Shown piece by piece: positions 41,192 through 49,211 of a DNA stretch of 51,106 nucleotides; the first letter of the stretch is position 1, and every line of letters starts with the position of its first letter. Where the stretch lies: positions 1-51,106 of the forward strand of contig JAFYZT010000025.1 in assembly GCA_017548605.1 (NCBI GenBank), in the 5' to 3' direction. Under the pieces are notes generated by a model. The model was not told the DNA's origin, made no database searches, and saw only the letters and a program-made list of their open reading frames with translations. The stretch is from Prevotella sp. (lineage in GTDB: Bacteria > Bacteroidota > Bacteroidia > Bacteroidales > Bacteroidaceae). The position numbers and the translations under genes were made by a program.

Positions 41192-42010
41192 ATGAAAAAA
41201 ATATATCTTTTTGGAATAGGATTGCTGCTGGTGGGGCTGCCCCTGCTGTCTTGCAGCTTAGCCGCTGCCGATGATAAGGGCAACAATAGCTCCGAGAATC
41301 AAACGGCGGCAACAGAGAGTACAACAGTAAAGACAGATGGCACGACAGCTGCCACGGAAGACATCACCACCCCATTGCGCCAATGGAAAGCCGGCACCGT
41401 GGTGACGGCAGAGGCCGTGCGTGCCTTCGGCATCGAGAACTGCTTCCAGGTGGAAAACATCAGCGATGCGCTGTTTGCCCGTATGGAGGGGAAATCATAC
41501 CCCAAGGGATGTACTGTTCCGCGCAGTGACCTGCGCCACCTGAAAGTGTTGCATGTGGACAAAGACGGGAACATCAAGATTGGTGAGATGGTGTGCAACA
41601 AAGCTATCGCCCAAGACCTGAAAGAGATTTTCCGCACGTTGTATGACAACCGCTATCCCATAGAGCGGATGGTGCTCATCGATGAATACAATGCCAACGA
41701 CGACCTGTCGATGCGCGACAACAACAGTTCCTGCTTCTGTTACCGTAAGGTGATGGGCACAAAAAACCTCTCCAAGCATGCCCGAGGCTTGGCCGTTGAC
41801 ATCAACACGCTGTATAACCCCTGGGTACACACGCTAAACGGTAAACGAGCAGTGGACCCCGCTACGGGAGCACCCTACGCCGACCGTACCAAGAAATTCC
41901 CCTATAAGATAGAACAAGGCGACCTCTGCTACCGACTGTTCATCGCCCACGGTTTCCGCTGGGGCGGTGCCTGGCGTAGCAGCAAGGACTATCAGCATTT
42001 TGATAAGTGA
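41192..42010 (+). CDS. M15-family D-Ala-D-Ala carboxypeptidase-like lipoprotein
   Basis: Start at 41192 is preferred over 41162 because it begins the lipoprotein signal (lipobox LLSC, Cys21) and follows the promoter directly. The 272-residue product has a Thr/Ser-rich linker (about 25-60). The C-terminal domain has the zinc-ligand pattern of M15 peptidases: SKHARGLAVDINTLYNPW (His and Asp) and FRWGGAWRSSKDYQHFD (last His). It should trim peptidoglycan stem peptides in the periplasm or under the outer membrane. The active-site layout is the M15C/VanY-like type common in Bacteroidetes. Confidence 0.82.
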   Translation: MKKIYLFGIGLLLVGLPLLSCSLAAADDKGNNSSENQTAATESTTVKTDGTTAATEDITTPLRQWKAGTVVTAEAVRAFGIENCFQVENISDALFARMEGKSYPKGCTVPRSDLRHLKVLHVDKDGNIKIGEMVCNKAIAQDLKEIFRTLYDNRYPIERMVLIDEYNANDDLSMRDNNSSCFCYRKVMGTKNLSKHARGLAVDINTLYNPWVHTLNGKRAVDPATGAPYADRTKKFPYKIEQGDLCYRLFIAHGFRWGGAWRSSKDYQHFDK

Positions 42011-42011
42011 T

Positions 42012-42086
42012 AAGCCCCTTCCCCATCCCTCCCCGAGGGGAGGGCGTAGAAACCCCACAAGGTTATTATTCTCCCCCTCGGGGGAG
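42012..42086 (+). repeat. REP-like palindromes after the M15 gene
   Basis: The element at 42012-42048 (CCATCCCTCCCCGAGGGGAG core) is the same as the one after the pectinesterase stop. A second hairpin, CTCCCCCTCGGGGGAG, lies at 42071-42086. Confidence 0.75.
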
Positions 42087-42135
42087 TTAGTATATAGGAA
42101 GTTTTTTATGTTTAACAGAAATAATAGGAAAAGAT

Positions 42136-42735
42136 ATGAGGTCAAATAGTTTTTCAGTTTTTCTTGCAATGGCTACTGCTGTTTTATTCATTAACTGCTC
42201 AAATTCCGGGAGAAAAGAAACCGTTCAGGATTCGAAAGAAGAATTAAGAAAGCATCTGGCTGAGATGGATGCAAGAATGAAATGGCCTGTCGTCAAAGCA
42301 AAAGATAAGCCTATCGACTCATTGGACATCAGGATTGAGGATTTGTCAATTCCAGAGTTAGACCGGGCTTTTGATATTGTCGGCGATTCGGTTTTTATCC
42401 TTTCTGAAGAAGAATTCAATATAGCGCGAGAACTTGTAAAGAAACGTTTCGCTGGTGTAAAGACTAGTATTGAAACTGAGGGCATAGATGAAAGCAAAAA
42501 GCCTTTTCCCTATAATTACTATTTCAAACAATATATTGGTTATAAAGATCACGAAAGGAAAAAGAAATTAGTACGTGTCAATATGTTTACATCATGGCAA
42601 ACTCCAAACGGATGGGTAAGAGAATTAAAAAACCAATGGATGAGGGTTTATGACGGAGGAAAGTGGTTCGGAGGTATGATAGTAGATATTGAAACGAGAG
42701 AGGTTTCGTCAATTATGTTATCAGAAGAGATATAA
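42136..42735 (+). CDS. Lipoprotein of unknown function
   Basis: This 199-residue protein has a lipoprotein signal ending LFINC (Cys21). The mature part has a charged helix (SKEELRKHLAEMDARMKW), a middle region with SIPELDRAFDIVGDSVFILS and a C-terminal beta-rich part (VRVNMFTSWQTPNGWVREL ... WMRVYDGGKWFGGMIVDIET). I recognise no family. Its base composition is AT-rich compared with its neighbours, which suggests a separate origin. The next small membrane-protein gene starts 22 nt after its stop. Confidence 0.65.
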   Translation: MRSNSFSVFLAMATAVLFINCSNSGRKETVQDSKEELRKHLAEMDARMKWPVVKAKDKPIDSLDIRIEDLSIPELDRAFDIVGDSVFILSEEEFNIARELVKKRFAGVKTSIETEGIDESKKPFPYNYYFKQYIGYKDHERKKKLVRVNMFTSWQTPNGWVRELKNQWMRVYDGGKWFGGMIVDIETREVSSIMLSEEI

Positions 42736-42757
42736 ATTTGATAAAACCGCACAGTAT

Positions 42758-42889
42758 ATGGATAGATTTTTGAAACTTTTCTATATCTTGTGTTTAGGAA
42801 TAACAATAGGGACAATTATTTTTATCGTATATTATTGTTCTGGAAATACAGAATTAATGTACATAGGCCTATTAACTAATAATTCATAA
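42758..42889 (+). CDS. Small single-pass membrane protein
   Basis: The 43-residue product begins MDRFLKLFYILCLG and has one membrane span (about residues 6-28). The frame is open from 42689, but ATG 42758 avoids overlap with the preceding gene and begins right at the hydrophobic segment. It shares the AT-rich composition of the gene before it. Function unknown. Confidence 0.45.
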   Translation: MDRFLKLFYILCLGITIGTIIFIVYYCSGNTELMYIGLLTNNS

Positions 42890-42905
42890 CTAAATAAAGA
42901 GAGCC

Positions 42906-43421
42906 ATGAACAAGAAACTATTTACCATTTTACTGACAGCAATGATGCTTTGCACGCTGTCGGTGAGTGCCCAGACACGCGGTGTCATCAAGCGCACCAA
43001 TGACGGATGGGTGGGACTGCGCACCGGTCCGGGAACCAACTATTCACTTATTCGCACCCTCCATGCCGGCGATATCGTTTACTATAGCAGTGTGGGCAAT
43101 GGCTGGTCACGTGTGAAATATTCTCCCAATGGCAGTTGGGTGGGATATGTGGCAACACGCCTCATCCAACGCAGCAGTGGCAGTACCAGCAGGTCGTATA
43201 GCGGATACACCCAGAGCGGTCGCCGTTATGGTGTCATCAAACGCACCAACGACGGATGGGTGGGACTACGTAGCGGACCCGGCACCAACTACACCCTTCT
43301 GCGCCGTCTTCATGCCGGCGACGTGGTTTACTACAGCAACCAAGGCAACGGATGGGCTCGTGTGTCGTACACCCCCAACGGACAATGGGTAGGCTGGGTG
43401 GCCATACGACTGATTAACTGA
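42906..43421 (+). CDS. Exported protein with two bacterial SH3 domains
   Basis: This 171-residue protein has a signal peptide ending VSAQ (about 1-23). Two nearly identical SH3-type-3 domains (about 25-88 and 108-171) both read GVIKRTNDGWVGLRxGPGTN and end WVGxVAxRLI. A serine-rich linker (RSSGSTSRSYSGYTQSG) joins them. Such SH3b pairs bind peptidoglycan or cell-surface components. It has no enzymatic domain. The two domains are similar enough to suggest recent internal duplication. Confidence 0.88.
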   Translation: MNKKLFTILLTAMMLCTLSVSAQTRGVIKRTNDGWVGLRTGPGTNYSLIRTLHAGDIVYYSSVGNGWSRVKYSPNGSWVGYVATRLIQRSSGSTSRSYSGYTQSGRRYGVIKRTNDGWVGLRSGPGTNYTLLRRLHAGDVVYYSNQGNGWARVSYTPNGQWVGWVAIRLIN

Positions 43422-43455
43422 CCCACCTTCCGGTCACGAATCAGAATCCACAACC

Positions 43456-43632
43456 ATGACTGTGCAATACCTATTAGTAACGATAGCCGTCATAGCTTCA
43501 TTGGGCTATGCCGGCTATCGTCTTTATCGCTCACTGAAACCGAGAAAAGAATGCGATATAGCCTGCGCTGGCTGTCCGCTAAAGGATAGCTGCGAGGAAA
43601 AAAGGAAGATAAAGGAAGATAGAGGAAATTAA
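43456..43632 (+). CDS. FeoB-associated-type Cys-rich small membrane protein
   Basis: This 58-residue product starts MTVQYLLVTIAVIASLGYAG, one membrane span, then has a basic stretch and a cysteine cluster (CDIACAGCPLKDSC), ending EEKRKIKEDRGN. This matches the small FeoB-associated Cys-rich membrane protein type, usually found beside feoAB. No feoA or feoB is in the window. The gene lies 34 nt after the SH3 protein, and its stop overlaps the stop of the convergent PepSY-like gene over the 4-bp palindrome TTAA. Confidence 0.75.
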   Translation: MTVQYLLVTIAVIASLGYAGYRLYRSLKPRKECDIACAGCPLKDSCEEKRKIKEDRGN

Positions 43633-43895
43633 TCCATATCGACATCGAGGGGTACACCGTCGCTGTCGAATTTTATTTCCATGCGGTTTTCCAACTGCAC
43701 TTTGTATTCGGTGCTGAACAATTCCGACTCCTCCTTGGCAAAAAGTATCTTCACACCTGGATAGGTTGTTTCAATATACGTTTTTGCGGCGGCAGGCAGT
43801 TGCTCCGGAGTGATGGCTTTCTCCTTCTCGCAGGATGTGAATGCCAACAGGCACACAAGCGAAGCTGCCAATAAAGCTTTTGTTATTTTTCTCAT
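43629..43895 (-). CDS. PepSY-like (DUF2874-type) lipoprotein
   Basis: The frame opens at 43982, but the ATG at 43895 is preferred because it begins the lipoprotein signal (MRKITKALLAASLVCLLAFT, lipobox Cys22). The 88-residue product has a single PepSY-like unit (ITPEQLPAAAKTYIETTYPG ... YKVQLENRMEIKFDSDGVPLDVD). Related Bacteroidetes proteins often carry two such units, so this is a short form. It is periplasmic or membrane-anchored; function unknown. It is convergent with the Cys-rich membrane-protein gene, with overlapping stops. Confidence 0.75.
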   Translation of the reverse strand: MRKITKALLAASLVCLLAFTSCEKEKAITPEQLPAAAKTYIETTYPGVKILFAKEESELFSTEYKVQLENRMEIKFDSDGVPLDVDMD

Positions 43896-43924
43896 CGTAG
43901 TCAAAATTTTAATAGTAGAGATTG

Positions 43925-43957
43925 CAAAAATACTACTTATTTGAAAATACACTACAA
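43925..43957 (-). promoter_or_regulatory. Promoter of the PepSY-like gene
   Basis: The minus strand reads TTG (43957-43955), 22 nt, then TATTTTTG (43932-43925), 29 nt before the ATG at 43895. It also shows why the longer frame from 43982 is unlikely. Confidence 0.5.
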
Positions 43958-44023
43958 CAGTACTCTTAAAAAGTGTTAACAAAAGAGGCGAAAAAGCTCA
44001 AAAAAGCGTCTTGAAAAGCCACA

Positions 44024-44038
44024 AAAACGTTTACATTG
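44024..44038 (+). promoter_or_regulatory. Candidate operator upstream of susC
   Basis: AAAACGTTTACATTG is the exact reverse complement of the motif at 10757-10771 upstream of the pectinesterase gene. It lies about 125 bp before the susC -7 box. Confidence 0.35.
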
Positions 44039-44140
44039 CATCCACTTCTTTAAAAAAACGTAAACGAAATAATCTTCTGGTTTTCAAAAGATTATAATAA
44101 TTGTTATTTTTACAATCATCCACTTTTTTGTTATATTCGC

Positions 44141-44171
44141 TTGATTTGTGTCTGCAATAATCATATATTTG
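44141..44171 (+). promoter_or_regulatory. Promoter of susC
   Basis: TTG (44141-44143), 20 nt, then TATATTTG (44164-44171). The leader to the ATG is 76 nt. Confidence 0.6.
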
Positions 44172-44247
44172 CAAACGAAAACGCGAAATACGCGAATACA
44201 TCGCAACAACATCATCAATAACCTAATAACAACAAAACTTATTTTTT

Positions 44248-47200
44248 ATGAAAAAAGGAAGTTTCCTATTTGCATTATTGACATTTTTAATAATGTCAGT
44301 AAGCACCTATGCCCAGAAACGTAATTTCTCGGGTACGGTGTTCGACAGCAGCGGAGAACCGGTCATCGGTGCTTCCGTGATTGAGAAAGGTACATCCAAC
44401 GGATCCATCACCGACATCGACGGTCATTTTACCGTGTCGGTGAACCCAGGAAGCACCCTGGTCATCTCCTACATTGGTTACCAGACAGTAGAAGCGACAG
44501 CCAGTGACAACATGCAAGTGACCTTGCAAGAAGACTCGCAGTTGCTCGACGACGTGGTAGTCATCGGTTACGGTGTGCAGAAAAAGAGCGTGGTGACCGC
44601 TGCCATCGCCAAGGTGAGTAGCGACGACCTCGACGGCAAGAGCCGCCTGCGTGCCGAAGATGCCCTGAAAGGTCTGGCAGCCGGTGTCAACGTCACCTCC
44701 GCCTCAGGACAGCCCGGTTCGAAATCGTTGATACGCATCCGTGGTATTGGTACTATCAACGACTCCAATCCTTTGTATATCATCGACGGCATGCCGACCA
44801 ACCAGGACGGTATGGAATCGGTGAACCCCAACGACATCGAGTCGATTGAGGTGTTGAAAGATGCCGCCTCGGGTGCCATCTACGGAGCACGTGCCGCCAA
44901 CGGTGTCATCCTCGTGACCACGAAGAAAGGTAGGATGGGCAAGGCGCAAATCAACTACAACTTCTCCTACGGTTGGCAGAGCGCATGGCGCAAACGCGAC
45001 GTGACGGGAGCCACCGACTACGCCATCCTTCAGAATGAGCGTAATGTGCAGAGCGGACAGGCACCCATCTATGCCGACCCCTACAACCTTATCGATGTGA
45101 ACGGTGACCCCGTCGTGGGCTTCGGTACCGACTGGCAGGACCTCGTGTTCAACGACAATGCACCCATCGTTCAGCATGACTTGTCGATAAGCGGTGCCAG
45201 CGAGAAGGTGAACTACTACCTCTCCATGGGTTACTTTACCCAGGAAGGTATCGTCGGCGGTAACTACGGACATTCAAACTATGACCGTCTGACCCTGCGT
45301 TCAAACAACCAGTTCAACCTGTTCGACGAGTCGAAGGACCGCACCTTCCTCAACAAACTCGACCTGGGAGCCAACCTCTCTTATATGCGCGTACACAGTA
45401 CAGGCATCGACGCCAACTCCACATGGGGCAGCGTATTGGGTTCAGCCCTTTATCTGGCTCCCATCCTACCCGTCACCCTGCATGGCGACATAGCCAATAG
45501 CATGATCAGCCAGTATCCGCAGTATGACCTCTACACCGATGCCTACGGCAACCCCTACACCATTCCGGGTTATGTCGGTTCCTACCAAGAGCAGAACAAC
45601 CCCATAGCCATCTTGCAGGGTAACCCCACCCGTGGATGGTCGCATAAATTCATGCCCAAATTCAATATCGACCTGCAGTTGTGGGACAACATCAAATACC
45701 ACTTCACATGGAGTGCCGAACTGTCGTTCTGGGGCAACGAAGGAGCCACACTGCAGAAATATTACCTCTCCGGCAACAATAAATCTGACCATACGCAAGC
45801 CTCGGTCTATAAAGGCAACAACAGCACATGGCAGGTGGAGAACACCCTCACTTACGATAAGACCTTCGGCAAGCATACCATCGGCGTGGTGCTTGGACAG
45901 TCGGCCCTGAAATCCACGGGCGACGACCTGAGTGCCTACCGTTGGAACCTCGTCAACATTAACAAGCCCTACCTGAACTACGCTACCAACGTAGATTATG
46001 AGACCACCGTCGATGCTGACGGTAAGATAACGGGCGTGAAGAACCTCACCGGCAACGGCGGCGGCCCGTATGTGGAGCACCGCCTCACCTCACTCTTCGC
46101 CCGTCTGAGCTACAACTACGACGAACGCTACATGTTCCAAGGCACCATCCGTCGTGACGGTTCCAGCCGTTTCGGCTCGAACAACAAATACGGTACCTTC
46201 CCCTCGTTCTCCGTGGGATGGAACATCATGAACGAGCAGTTCATGGAGCAGACACGCTCATGGCTGACGAATATGAAACTGCGTGCCAGCTGGGGTAAGA
46301 ACGGTAACGAGTCCATCGATGACTTCGCCTATACCACGCTATCAACGACCGGCGGCAGCAGCAACTATTACCTGGGCATGGCCAACGTGATGAACGTCGG
46401 CTCGAAAGCCAACCGTCTGGCCAATGAAGACCTGAAATGGGAAGAGAGCGAACAGACCGACATCGGTCTTGACCTCGGATTCATGAACAACGCCCTCACC
46501 TTCTCCGTCGATTACTTCATCAAGAAGACCAACGGTATGATTATCGAGATGCCTATCCCCAGCTACGTGGGTGAACAGCGTCCGTTGGCCAACGTGGGTG
46601 ACATGGAGAACAGCGGTGTGGAATTTGAGCTCGGCTACAAGTGGCACATCAGCGACGCCACCTTCGCCATCAAGGGCAACGCCTCCTACCTGCACAACGA
46701 GCTGAAAAACCTCGGTAACGACACTGGTTTCCTGAACTACGGCATCAGCCAGTTCAACGATGGTGGTACACGCGCCGAAAACGGTCAGCCGTTCCCCTTC
46801 TTCTACGGCTATAAGACCGACGGCATCTTCCAGAACATGGCCGAGGTGAACGCATATACCAACGCTTCCGGCGGACTGATTATGCCCAACGCCAAACCGG
46901 GTGACATGCGGTTCGTCGATGTCAACGGTGATGGTCAAATCACAGACGATGACCGTACCAACATCGGTAACGGAACACCGTCATGGACTTTCGGTCTGAC
47001 TTTCAACGCCGAATGGAAAGGTTTCGACCTGGGCGTATTCTTCCAAGGAGTGAGCGGCATGGATGTGTTCGATGCCACCTATCGCCAAGACATCGCCTCG
47101 GGTAACTATCCTACATGGATTCTGCAACGCTGGACGGGCGAAGGCACTTCGAACACCGTGCCTACCCTGGGCGACAGCAAGAACTGGGTCGTCAGCGACA

Positions 47201-47451
47201 TGTATATCCAAGACGGCTCCTACCTCCGTCTGAAGAACCTCACCTTGGGTTACACCCTGCCGCAGAGCCTCACACGCAAGATTCGCATCGAACGTCTGCG
47301 CATCTACGGTCGTGCCGAGAATCTGTTCACCTGGACCAAATACTGGGGCTTCGACCCGGAAATCGGTACCAGCAGCACCTCACTGGGCGTTGACTACGGT
47401 GTCTATCCGCAAGCACGTACATGGACCATCGGATTCAATATCTCATTATAG
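44248..47451 (+). CDS. susC: SusC/RagA-family TonB-dependent outer-membrane transporter
   Basis: This 1067-residue protein imports oligosaccharides across the outer membrane using TonB energy. It has a signal peptide ending STYAQ, a carboxypeptidase-D-like N-terminal domain (about 27-95, GTVFDSSGEPVIGASVIEKG), a TonB-box-like DDVVVIGYG (about 109), a plug with IRIRGIGTINDSNPLYIIDG and ILVTTKKGRMG, then a beta-barrel ending TWTIGFNISL. The SusC symbol denotes the family, not starch specificity. It is followed by susD and a glycan-binding lipoprotein, the usual start of a polysaccharide utilisation locus. The substrate cannot be told from sequence alone. Confidence 0.95.
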   Translation: MKKGSFLFALLTFLIMSVSTYAQKRNFSGTVFDSSGEPVIGASVIEKGTSNGSITDIDGHFTVSVNPGSTLVISYIGYQTVEATASDNMQVTLQEDSQLLDDVVVIGYGVQKKSVVTAAIAKVSSDDLDGKSRLRAEDALKGLAAGVNVTSASGQPGSKSLIRIRGIGTINDSNPLYIIDGMPTNQDGMESVNPNDIESIEVLKDAASGAIYGARAANGVILVTTKKGRMGKAQINYNFSYGWQSAWRKRDVTGATDYAILQNERNVQSGQAPIYADPYNLIDVNGDPVVGFGTDWQDLVFNDNAPIVQHDLSISGASEKVNYYLSMGYFTQEGIVGGNYGHSNYDRLTLRSNNQFNLFDESKDRTFLNKLDLGANLSYMRVHSTGIDANSTWGSVLGSALYLAPILPVTLHGDIANSMISQYPQYDLYTDAYGNPYTIPGYVGSYQEQNNPIAILQGNPTRGWSHKFMPKFNIDLQLWDNIKYHFTWSAELSFWGNEGATLQKYYLSGNNKSDHTQASVYKGNNSTWQVENTLTYDKTFGKHTIGVVLGQSALKSTGDDLSAYRWNLVNINKPYLNYATNVDYETTVDADGKITGVKNLTGNGGGPYVEHRLTSLFARLSYNYDERYMFQGTIRRDGSSRFGSNNKYGTFPSFSVGWNIMNEQFMEQTRSWLTNMKLRASWGKNGNESIDDFAYTTLSTTGGSSNYYLGMANVMNVGSKANRLANEDLKWEESEQTDIGLDLGFMNNALTFSVDYFIKKTNGMIIEMPIPSYVGEQRPLANVGDMENSGVEFELGYKWHISDATFAIKGNASYLHNELKNLGNDTGFLNYGISQFNDGGTRAENGQPFPFFYGYKTDGIFQNMAEVNAYTNASGGLIMPNAKPGDMRFVDVNGDGQITDDDRTNIGNGTPSWTFGLTFNAEWKGFDLGVFFQGVSGMDVFDATYRQDIASGNYPTWILQRWTGEGTSNTVPTLGDSKNWVVSDMYIQDGSYLRLKNLTLGYTLPQSLTRKIRIERLRIYGRAENLFTWTKYWGFDPEIGTSSTSLGVDYGVYPQARTWTIGFNISL

Positions 47452-47590
47452 GGGCAAGGAGCAAGGGGCAAGATATGGAGCAAGGGGCAAGAGAAAACCC
47501 TGTTATGTTCCCATAATTGCCGGAAACCCTAAACCAAAGAGCTAATAAACTCATCAACTAAAGAACTTACAAACTCATAAACTTCGTATT
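47452..47590 (+). repeat. GGGGCAAGGAGC trailer after susC and AACTCATAAACT leader before susD
   Basis: GGGGCAAGGAGCAAGGGGC and a second GGAGCAAGGGGCAAGAG follow the susC stop directly. From 47535 to 47585 a G-poor array of AACTCATCAACTAAAGAAC units precedes the susD ATG. The same trailer follows susD. Confidence 0.75.
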
Positions 47591-49105
47591 ATGAACAAGC
47601 ATATATCCATCATAGCACTTTGCGCTGCGGCCGCCTTTACCCTGGCATCGTGCAGCGATGACTTCCTCGAGGTGAAGAAGCCCGACGGCGAGCCTCTGGA
47701 GGAATACTATACCACTGACCAGCGACTGAACGAGGCGCTCTACGCTGCTTACGCGCCGCTCCACTGGCCCGACTGGGACAACAAAGCCTACAACGACCTG
47801 ACCGTGGACGCCGAAATCCTGGGTGACGACTTCTATCCTGGCGGTGAACATGCCCAGGACAACCTGCACTGGCATAAGTTGTTCAACTTTGAGGGCAACG
47901 GCAACAACACACTGGCCACCCTTTGGACCGACTTCTACAGCGGCATCAAGCGTTGCAACGACGCCATCAAATACTGCTCTTGGGGCAACGGCACCGAAGA
48001 GGTACGCAAGACGATAGATGCACAGGCACGACTACTGCGTGTGTATTACTACAACATTCTGTGGCATTACTACGGCAATGTTCCCTTCTATCTGGAAAAC
48101 CTGACGATGCCCTATACGGCACCCCAGCTGAAAGCTGACGAAATCTATGACAGGCTGATTGTAGAGCTTGAAGCCATCATCGCCTCGAAGGTGCTTCCGC
48201 TGCGCTGGCCCGCCACCGATGCCGGACGCGTATCGCAGGCCATGGCCTACATGCTCTATGCCGAGATGGTGATGTACCAGAACGATACGGCACGCTATCC
48301 GCAGGCTCTCGCTTACATGAAGGAGCTTATCGCCTCGTCTGATTACCAACTGAACCCCGACTATGCAGCTATCTGGAAAGAAAGCGGCGAATGGTGCGAG
48401 GAGAGCATTTTCGAAATCAACTACAACGACGACCAGGCACAGCGCGACTGGGGCGTAGCAGCCCTTAATGCCGGCGGCAGTGTACTGCCCACCCTCATCT
48501 CGCCCAACAAATGGCCAGGTGGTGATGGTTGGAACACAGGTGAAGACGGTTGGGGCTTCCTGCCCATGCGTTTGCAGACTCTGGAGATGTTTGCCGCGAA
48601 CGACCTGCGTCGTGATGCCACGGTATGGGACACACGCGGTGTGGAATATAACAACCGCTACCAAGATACTCACCTATGGTTGGCCAAGTACCGTCCGTTC
48701 TCTGATAACAACAAGGACTGTCCGGGTTCGAAGAACCTCAACTATAACAATAACAAACGTATCTACCGCTACGCCGAGACACTGCTCAACGCCGCCGAAC
48801 TGCTTCTGGCCACCGGTGGCAGCAACAGTGAAGCCACGTCCTACCTGAACCAGGTTCGCCAACGTGCCGGCTTAGAGGCTTTGCCCAGCATCACCGACGA
48901 TGACATCATCAACGAGCGCCATCTGGAGTTCGTGGGTGAAGGCAAACGTTACTTCGACCTCGTACGCACAGGACGCGCCGCCAGCGTGCTCACCCCATAC
49001 AAAGAGGGCTACCGCACCAACTCATGGACACCCAGCAAGAAACACATCCCGCTGGCTCAGTCAGAACTCGACGCTGACCCCAGCCTCGTGCAGAATGAGT
49101 ATTAA
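47591..49105 (+). CDS. susD: SusD/RagB-family glycan-binding lipoprotein
   Basis: This 504-residue surface lipoprotein (lipobox LASC, Cys21) caps the SusC transporter and captures glycans. Family features are SCSDDFLEVKKPDGEPLEEYYTT at the start, TPR-like helices (about 70-230, KRCNDAIKYC, ARLLRVYYYNILWHYYGNVP), and the C-terminal motif YRYAETLLNAAELLLA ... INERHLEFVGEGKRYFDLVR. It is paired with susC upstream. The substrate is unknown. Confidence 0.94.
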   Translation: MNKHISIIALCAAAAFTLASCSDDFLEVKKPDGEPLEEYYTTDQRLNEALYAAYAPLHWPDWDNKAYNDLTVDAEILGDDFYPGGEHAQDNLHWHKLFNFEGNGNNTLATLWTDFYSGIKRCNDAIKYCSWGNGTEEVRKTIDAQARLLRVYYYNILWHYYGNVPFYLENLTMPYTAPQLKADEIYDRLIVELEAIIASKVLPLRWPATDAGRVSQAMAYMLYAEMVMYQNDTARYPQALAYMKELIASSDYQLNPDYAAIWKESGEWCEESIFEINYNDDQAQRDWGVAALNAGGSVLPTLISPNKWPGGDGWNTGEDGWGFLPMRLQTLEMFAANDLRRDATVWDTRGVEYNNRYQDTHLWLAKYRPFSDNNKDCPGSKNLNYNNNKRIYRYAETLLNAAELLLATGGSNSEATSYLNQVRQRAGLEALPSITDDDIINERHLEFVGEGKRYFDLVRTGRAASVLTPYKEGYRTNSWTPSKKHIPLAQSELDADPSLVQNEY

Positions 49106-49211
49106 AAAAAGGGGCAAGGAGCAAGGGGCAAGGGGTTAGAAGTTACCCCAAAGGCTATCGGCCTAAACTCCTGAAATCCCAAACAACCAAACGACCAAAC
49201 AACTAAAGAAA
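49106..49211 (+). repeat. GGGGCAAGGAGC trailer after susD
   Basis: GGGGCAAGGAGCAAGGGGC with GGGGTTAGAAG follows the susD stop within 6 nt. The part before the next start (49165-49211) is G-poor with CCAAACAACCAAACGACC units. Confidence 0.7.

Larger units (their letters stand above)
43896..44247. other. Divergent regulatory region upstream of susC
   Basis: This 352-bp AT-rich region separates the PepSY-like gene and susC. It holds the PepSY-like promoter, the CG-centred motif at 44024, a second GTAAACG copy at 44060-44066, the susC promoter (44141-44171) and a long susC leader with a direct repeat ACGCGAAATACGCGAATAC (44181-44199). No gene was seen. Confidence 0.7.

Noticed and set aside
43896-43982. 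Longer N-terminus for the PepSY-like lipoprotein
   Set aside because: The added residues contain the promoter box and would precede the lipoprotein signal, which should be at the N-terminus.
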